Origin: Catonia carolina
Lineage: Eukaryota; Arthropoda; Insecta; Hemiptera; Achilidae
Direction of reading: 5' to 3'
DNA: 64,000 nucleotides
Assembly: GCA_035578175.1 (NCBI GenBank)
Contig: JAQMRL010000003.1
Coordinates: 90,436,469 to 90,500,468, forward strand
The first letter of the stretch is position 1. Every line of letters starts with the position of its first letter. Made by a program: the position numbers and the translations under genes. Below are positions 57,535 through 64,000 of the stretch, piece by piece. Under the pieces are notes generated by a model. It ran no database searches. It was given only the letters and a program-made list of their open reading frames with translations, and was not told where the DNA came from.

Positions 57535-58542
57535 ATAACATACTGATAATTTTTTATAATAATAATTATGTAGATCAGTACCAACTTAGCTGCGTAAACG
57601 TTGAAACTCAGAACAGTCGAACGTAAAAAATTTAATTAAATTTTAATTTGTAAGAAATTTTAAATATTTGATGAAATATTTATACAGATATATGAATACA
57701 CAGGTTACGTACGCATAATAATGCGTGTAAATAGGCGTACTTCATGCATGAATAAATACTTGGCAGTTTTGCTTGGAATTATGCGAAGGTAATAAATCCT
57801 TAATAATTCAGGAAACATATTAAAGCAAGATAACAAATTGCTGTATACAGAGTGAATTCATAAAGATCCTGAGAAGAGAGAGTAGTATTTAAGGAGGATA
57901 GGAAAGAAAGATTGGAGGGTGCGTGATTACCAACTAACATAGCATTACTGTTTCAATATTGAAAGCAAGAATATGGTATTTAACGTACGTTTGGAATACA
58001 CGTAGGTAGATTAACAGAGAGACATGTAAATATTAAACGCGTGAATGAAGCGTATATATGTGTCTATACACACGAGTGAGCACATCAGGGAATTCAGCAA
58101 AACCAGTGCACGTCAATTACATGGAATATCCTCTATCGCATACATTGACACCGTCATACAGGGCGCCAATTAGTTTGTGGACCACCGGGAACGTATATAA
58201 ATTGACTGGTACTGTCCTGATCATTATAATAAACAATTATACGTCGCCCGTCGCTTAAAATCACTACCAGTAATAAATCGGACCATTATGGGACAGACAA
58301 ATACTTATCAAAATACGGTTACCTGTATTTCAAATAAATAGGCCAACTGAATAAAAAACAAATATTTATAAAAATTTAATTTAATTAACTTTTCCTCATA
58401 CGATTCCTCAAATTTTTGATAAATGGTTAATGAAGTGAAGAATAGAAGTTGACATAATAAAATCATGACACATCAGATTATTTGAGACTTTGGAAAAATG
58501 ACTGTCCACCTGTGGTTTAGTATATTATTTTGTTTCTTTTTG
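57535..58542. other. No gene recognised
   Basis: A less AT-rich patch at 58100-58260 contains TATATAAATTG and, ~45 bases on, AATAAAC, an LTR-like order, but no termini or target duplication were found. Confidence 0.35.
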
Positions 58543-59022
58543 TCATCAGTCCCTCGACTGGCTTGATGGAGTTCTCCAAACTGTTCCGTCTTGCACAAGT
58601 CGTTTCATATCTACATAACTGTAATACCTTACATCTTATGTAATTTACTATATATATATTTTAACCTTTGCCTCCCCCTACAATTCACTCCCTCAATATT
58701 ACCCTCCATTATTGATAGACCAATAACTTACCTCGATATCTTACGATATGCCCCGCTAGACTATCCCTTCTTCTGGTAAGATGTTTCCATATACTTCTTT
58801 CATTCATTCATTCGTCTAAGAACGTCTAAATTACTTATTTTGTCTACCCACCTAATCTTTATCATTTTCCTATAACACCACATTTCAAAATCTTCTATTA
58901 TCTTCCTTTCTACATCCCCTATCGTCTAAGTTACATTCCAAACATAATGTTTTAAGAAATTTTCCTATTCTATAAATCAATGTTTGTAGTCAGTAAGCTG
59001 CATTTTATTTCAAAGGTTTTTT
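58543..59022 (-). pseudogene. RTE-like LINE 3'-end relic, second copy
   Basis: Reverse complement of about 20640-21140. The minus strand reads IIEDFEMWCYRKMIKIRWVD, then KISNLDVLR, followed by the LINE's 3' end. At the position of the premature stop in the other copy this one has GAA (Glu). Only the last ~480 bases are present, and stops occur elsewhere. Confidence 0.85.
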
Positions 59023-60477
59023 TATGTTGTATATTTTTCTATGTTATAAAAAATAAATAACAAAATTTACCTTTTGTAAATTGTTTTGTTCTTTAATAAC
59101 TTTATGCTAACCAAACAATTATTTAGTGCTGCATGGTTTTCCGTCAAGAGTTCCAACAGAGCTTCCGAATGTGGTTTATACATTTCTATGTGGAAATTCT
59201 GAACCTAATTTCATTTAGATTTTGCGGTTAGTAGTTTCCAACAATTGCTATTTTATAACTGAATATTAATAGAACATATATTAACTCATGTATGAACTGG
59301 AACCCACAGCTCATAATAGGAGCGCTAATTTAAAAAATAAGTATAATACATTTTAAGAGTAGAATGCTTTTGTAACTATTATAATGTTTTTTTAGTTAAG
59401 AAAACTTCCTTTAATCCTCTTAATTCTCCTAAAAATTAATTTTCATAAATGGGATTGATATTCCTTCTAGATTATTTATTGTATTGAACAGTTCTGAACA
59501 TAAATACATCAAATACGTTTATATAATTCCATGTCGTTTGAATGCAGAATTTTATAAAACAATTTCACTCCATTTTTTACGAAAGGTTCTGTTACATTAG
59601 CACTAAAACTTTAGTTTTATTATCTCTCATGTTTTTATTTAAATAATACCGTAAATAATGGGCAACTGCAACCAGGTTTTTCATTTTCTTGCAGGCGTTA
59701 ACCTACATAGGTCATAAAAGGATATTGCATTGTACCTATAATCTTCGATCTGATACCACTGTACTAAACTTACAATAATTTATTGCTTACACTCATAATT
59801 TTTCTAAGATGAATCTTTTAGTTGGGGCTATGCCGACAGAGTTAGGATTTGTTTTTGAAAACTTCACCAATTGCACCGTTCGTTTCTATGATGAAAGTTC
59901 AGAATGACACAATACAGAAATTTTCAATTGAGGAGACACTAACTCTAATTTTATTTACGGAACATAACGATTGCAAGCGCATCAACATTTAGCAAACACG
60001 ATTACGTTTTTTACAAATTATGTTTATATAATTTTTTTACAATACAATTTTAAAAATAGAAAATTCAAAACAGTTATATTAAATTAAAGATAGTTTTATC
60101 TGTAGTTTCAAATTTCGATCGATAAGAGTCAATTGCGAATACAAAGCATTTCAAACCATTTAAAACCGTAAAATGGTTAAATAAATCAATTTATCGTAGC
60201 AAGGAATTAAAACTGAGACTTTTATTTCAGCATTCAAGTACGACGATGACGACGACTAAGCGCTATTGAAGCGCTTTAAATTTGCATTATTTCCAGTTTA
60301 GATTTTTGTGTTATTGATATACAAAAATTCGACAATCCGTTTTATTTGAACAATGAACAGATTCGTTGGCTGTAAGAAGTTTGACAAACGAAATAACTTG
60401 ACAATAAATTCCTTAAAACTGCATATAAAAATGATGGCTTTTATTTCAGTGTATTATTTGAAAATGAAAGTTAGTAT
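59023..60477. other. No gene seen
   Basis: AT-rich DNA; a short GAC-rich run (ACGACGATGACGACGAC near 60240) might be an isolated LINE tail. Confidence 0.4.
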
Positions 60478-60620
60478 GTCTTAAGAGGACTCGGTCCTCG
60501 TATGTTTCTCCATACTAACATAAGGAACATTTTCTCAGCCTGTGGCAGAGATAATTGGCTGAATTTTTTTACACAGATTTATTGGACCTTGATACACATT
60601 TTATAATGATGTTTTGTTAA
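60478..60620 (+). repeat. Dispersed repeat shared with 19295
   Basis: TTAAGAGGACTCGG, CTCCATACTAACATAAGGAA and CATTTTCTCAGCCTGT match 19295-19440. Family unknown. Confidence 0.45.
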
Positions 60621-63084
60621 ATTAACTTTTAGTTCATCAGAAAAAAAGTTTTCTCTGGCAATGTCAATAATTTACAAAAATTAACCTATTTGTAACTATA
60701 AAATTGAGCTAGTGTTTGGTTTAGCTGCAAGGTAAAAATGTGTATTCCTTTGCAATGAATGTAACTTGTCTCAAATTGATATTTCTAACCGTTTTTGGAA
60801 AATGTTCCTTTTGTATGAAAAAACTTAATTTTCGGAAAACGAAAAATTTAAGGAAACAAACAATAATTTCACTCGTAAGAAAAACATCAGCTGTAAAATA
60901 AATAAGAAAGCACGACAAACAACAGGACTACCAATAATATGTATAAAATGTTACCTTTCTATTAAAAAATAAAACAAATTTTTAAACAAAAAGGATCAAA
61001 AGCTATTCAACTTAAATTTTAGCTAAGTTCCTGAAAAACAGTATGGTGTTAAGTTAAAAAACTAATAAAACATATAAACCTGATCAAAAGGTCACTTATT
61101 GTACATCAGCTTACTCAGAAAATCCAGTAAAATTAAATGAACAAACAAAAAATGGGGATCTTTTTTGAGGACCGGGTTACTTTAAAAATTGTAAACGTCG
61201 GAATTTTTTTTGGTTGTGTAATAAGATAATGGGTAAAATTATTGGACGTTTTTCATAAATTGATTTGTATTTTACATCTTACCTTAAGTTTCTTATTTTA
61301 CTTTTGGTATAAATAGACCTACTAATTTTCCAAGAATTCATTACATTTGAGATAAATTGTGTTTTAATTGTATTCTTTTGCTCCAAATAAGTGTTCTCCT
61401 AGTGAGGCGTTTGTTACGTTCTAGTCCAAGTTATATAGAAGAGGCTGTTGTAGGTATCGTAATGTTGTTTAATGTAAACGGAGGGTAGATGTATTTTCTT
61501 AGTGTAAATATAAAATGTATACTTTTCTATTTGTTGGATAAAGTTCACGAAACGTTCTGACAACGATCAATGTTGTTAAGTTTTCAAAAGTGTTATGATG
61601 CAGTTTCCGGTGTTGGTGTACTGCTGAATTGTTATGTCACTGGTTAAATAAAAATGAAAACAATTATTTTTTCTTGGTGCTTCTTCAAAAAAAACTAATA
61701 CCAGTTTTAGAATTAAAGCACTTTGTAAAATACAGTATTAACATTTATTTATTTAGGGTAGTAACCCTCTTTTTCCCTGAAGAAAAAGTGACTGAAACGC
61801 AAATTTCAGTTTTTTTTTCAACCCTAAGAAAGAAAATGCCAAATTTCGTTCTATGTGAACAGGAAGTTGTAGAATTAATGACGAGAGAGTACATCAGTCA
61901 ATCAGACAATGAAGACCAGCGAATTTACATTTTTTTATATACAGATTTTTTGCAGTACAACTCGTAAATTAAGAAACAACTGTTTTTCCAGAAGTAATCG
62001 TTCATAAAAATTTACAAACCTACCAAAAGACTTAATTTTTTAAAATTTCTATAATTATTAAAAAAAGTTGTTAATATCCGTAAAAATACTTAACGTAGAA
62101 CTATTATATAAGTGTGTCGTATTAATTATATAAGACTTATTAATTATACTAAGATTTAAGTACAAAAAATACAATTATTTAACCTGATATATTAAACTAT
62201 GTACTGCACGCAAACGTATAATTTTAATTAAAATAAATTTAATTTAGTTTCAATTTCAAAAGTTGTAAAAAGAAAGGAATTGGTGTGCAGTATAAGTAAA
62301 AAGGAAACTTAAAGGCCAGATAGAATAGAATAGGAACCAGTAATGCCTGCACATCTTTAGATCCCATTACGTTGCTATAAATACTGAAAACGTACCCTCC
62401 ACTCTCATCTCTTTCTTCTTTATCTTCCTTTTGTGGTACAGATAAGAGCACCAAGAGACAGGAATACAACTAAACAGAATGGTCACCAAACCCATTTTTA
62501 AAACCACTATTACTTTTTGTTAAGATAAAATGAAAGTGAAATATATACACATATAGGCCTATGTACCTCAACTTACAAACAACAACTTGTTAACTGAAAA
62601 TGTATCAAATTATTTCACTTTTCATTATTAATAATAGTAACTAGTACACTTTTGAAGCGTTGAACTAACGATTGTAAAACATAAGATAATTCTTATTTTA
62701 CTACTTTCGCTGTAAATGCGTCTAAAGCACAGTGTTATTATGGCATGCCTCCTTCCAAGAATACACTATACAGAAAATCATCAAAACGATAATAAAACAA
62801 CCCGGAAGATGTGTATGTGTTCCTATAACAACGGGTTTTCAGATTATAATTCAGAGAATTTATTTCCGTTCTCCAATTTTCTTGTGCGTTGCACAATTAT
62901 GTTATAAAGCCTGTAGTCAAACTTAACTTGTAACATGAACAAGTTACCAGTTTAGGAAAATAATTTTCATTTTTTTTTAATTTTTTCAAGTTTATCTGGG
63001 ATCAACTGTCACGTTCATTAGCCCTCCTCAACTTCTTGAAGTAATTTCGTTGTTTATTTAATTAATTCTGCTTTAAAAAAATAC
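60621..63084. other. No gene recognised
   Basis: A 112-aa plus-strand frame (61629-61967) ends in VVELMTREYISQSDNEDQ, faintly like an acidic transposase N-terminus, but has no supporting motif. The rest is AT-rich DNA. Confidence 0.35.
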
Positions 63085-63400
63085 GCCACCGGGTTGGTCT
63101 AGTGCTAAACTCGTCGCCACGAGTCAGCTGTTAGACAGCTGATGTACAGAGATGAAGGTTTCGTGGTTCAAATCCTAGTAAAAGTAGTTACTTTTATACG
63201 GATCTGAATACCAAACATTGGTTACCAGTGTACTTTGATGGTTGGGGTTCAATAACTATACTTTTTCAGGAATGGTTATGCTGAGTATGTATAAAATTAC
63301 ACCTCATTAACAAGTCATACATATCATCCTTATTTCATTGGGTCATGGGGTTTTTCATTGCTTTAATTAGAACAGATTGCAAAGACTATTATAAGATTAC
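63085..63400 (+). mobile_element. tRNA-derived SINE family 1 copy
   Basis: The head GCCACCGGGTTGGTCTAG, box B GGTTCAAATCC and tail TCATTGGGTCATGGGG follow the family along its length. No clear target duplication. Confidence 0.85.
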
Positions 63401-64000
63401 GGAAAGAAAGCGTTGAAGCTGGTGAATCTTCTTTAAGCATTCCTGGTAAGATGAGCCGATGGTCAGAAGAGAAAAAGTTTCATTTGTTTCTTAAGTTAAT
63501 AAATTTAACAGTATGTGTTTGTGTATGTATTTCAATATTTACATAGTCCAGAATATCGTTTGTAACATTACTCTTTAATTATTTCATTAAACAACGGATA
63601 TTAAAACGAATGATTTATTATTAGGCCTGTTGTTACACATAATTTAATTACGGGCCATTCATGTGATGATTCATAATAAACACACTATAAATATGGGTTT
63701 ATGTTGTACTACACTAAGTACTTATTAGTAGCTGCTTAACACACTGCAGCCGATGTGTTTAGAATAGACGATAGTACGGTAGTGTCAGTGTATGCGCGTT
63801 GTTGCAACCTTTTCACGCTGAATTCCTTAGCAAGTCATCTCGCTACTATAAATAGTCTATCAATTTTTACCAGTATCTTCGCAGAATATTACTTCATCAA
63901 TATATTAACATTAATTCAAAATTAGAGATAACAAAAATTAACTCATCTAAAAAAAGTTATAAATTTAAGGGGAATCGGAAGGGCGTTTTAGAAAAAATTA
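63401..64000. other. No gene seen
   Basis: AT-rich DNA. TTAAGGGGAATCGGAAG at 63972 may be the start of a repeat related to the candidate at 44276-45020, cut by the window end. Confidence 0.35.

Noticed and set aside
61629..61967. 112-aa frame ending in an acidic stretch
   Set aside because: Faint resemblance to an acidic transposase N-terminus only; no conserved motif, terminal repeats or partner copy.
1..64000. A novel multi-gene biological system (defence, toxin-antitoxin, biosynthetic cluster)
   Set aside because: No cluster of co-oriented coding genes exists; all intact coding regions are the piggyBac transposase and the two LINE ORFs.

Overview
This window looks like gene-poor nuclear DNA from an insect. 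It is strongly AT-rich and has a spliceosomal-type exon, tRNA-derived SINEs, LINEs, mariner, piggyBac and LTR relics, and no bacterial-style operons. Several transposase and reverse-transcriptase types resemble those I associate with Hemiptera, but I cannot fix the order or species from sequence alone. Nearly everything recognisable is transposon-derived. The one well-supported piece of host gene is a 158-bp internal exon on the minus strand (36239-36396), so at least part of the window is probably intron of a large gene whose other exons I could not find.

Region by region: 1-24 kb holds dispersed repeats (a Helentron-like non-autonomous family, MITEs, tRNA-like SINEs), decayed LINE 3' ends, an inverted pair of mariner relics, an isolated tRNA-Lys primer-binding site from an LTR retroelement, a broken RTE-like LINE (19.5-21.2 kb) and a possible promoter/first exon just upstream of a solo LTR (23664-24298). 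24-36 kb repeats this mix, with the best-preserved Helentron-like copy at 32515-33441 (minus) and a mariner-type transposase relic at 34.8-35.5 kb. 36-45 kb holds the host exon, an internally deleted mariner with good inverted repeats, a 675-bp foldback element, and two further solo LTRs. 55.8-64 kb holds SINEs, a second relic of the RTE-like LINE and long featureless AT-rich DNA.

The centrepiece is 47699-55800: a complete piggyBac element (TTAA duplications, perfect 16-bp terminal repeats, intact 568-aa transposase with all expected acidic residues and a Cys-rich tail). Its 3' UTR carries a ~127-bp tandem repeat. Into that repeat a full-length, apparently intact Jockey-type LINE (50219-55196) has inserted, leaving a perfect 9-bp target duplication. 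The LINE's two ORFs overlap as TAATG. Removing the LINE and one duplication leaves a piggyBac of about 3.1 kb. Both nested elements look young and possibly autonomous. I found no CRISPR array, rRNA gene, functional tRNA gene or convincing undescribed multi-gene system; the interest lies in transposon biology and in the single host exon.
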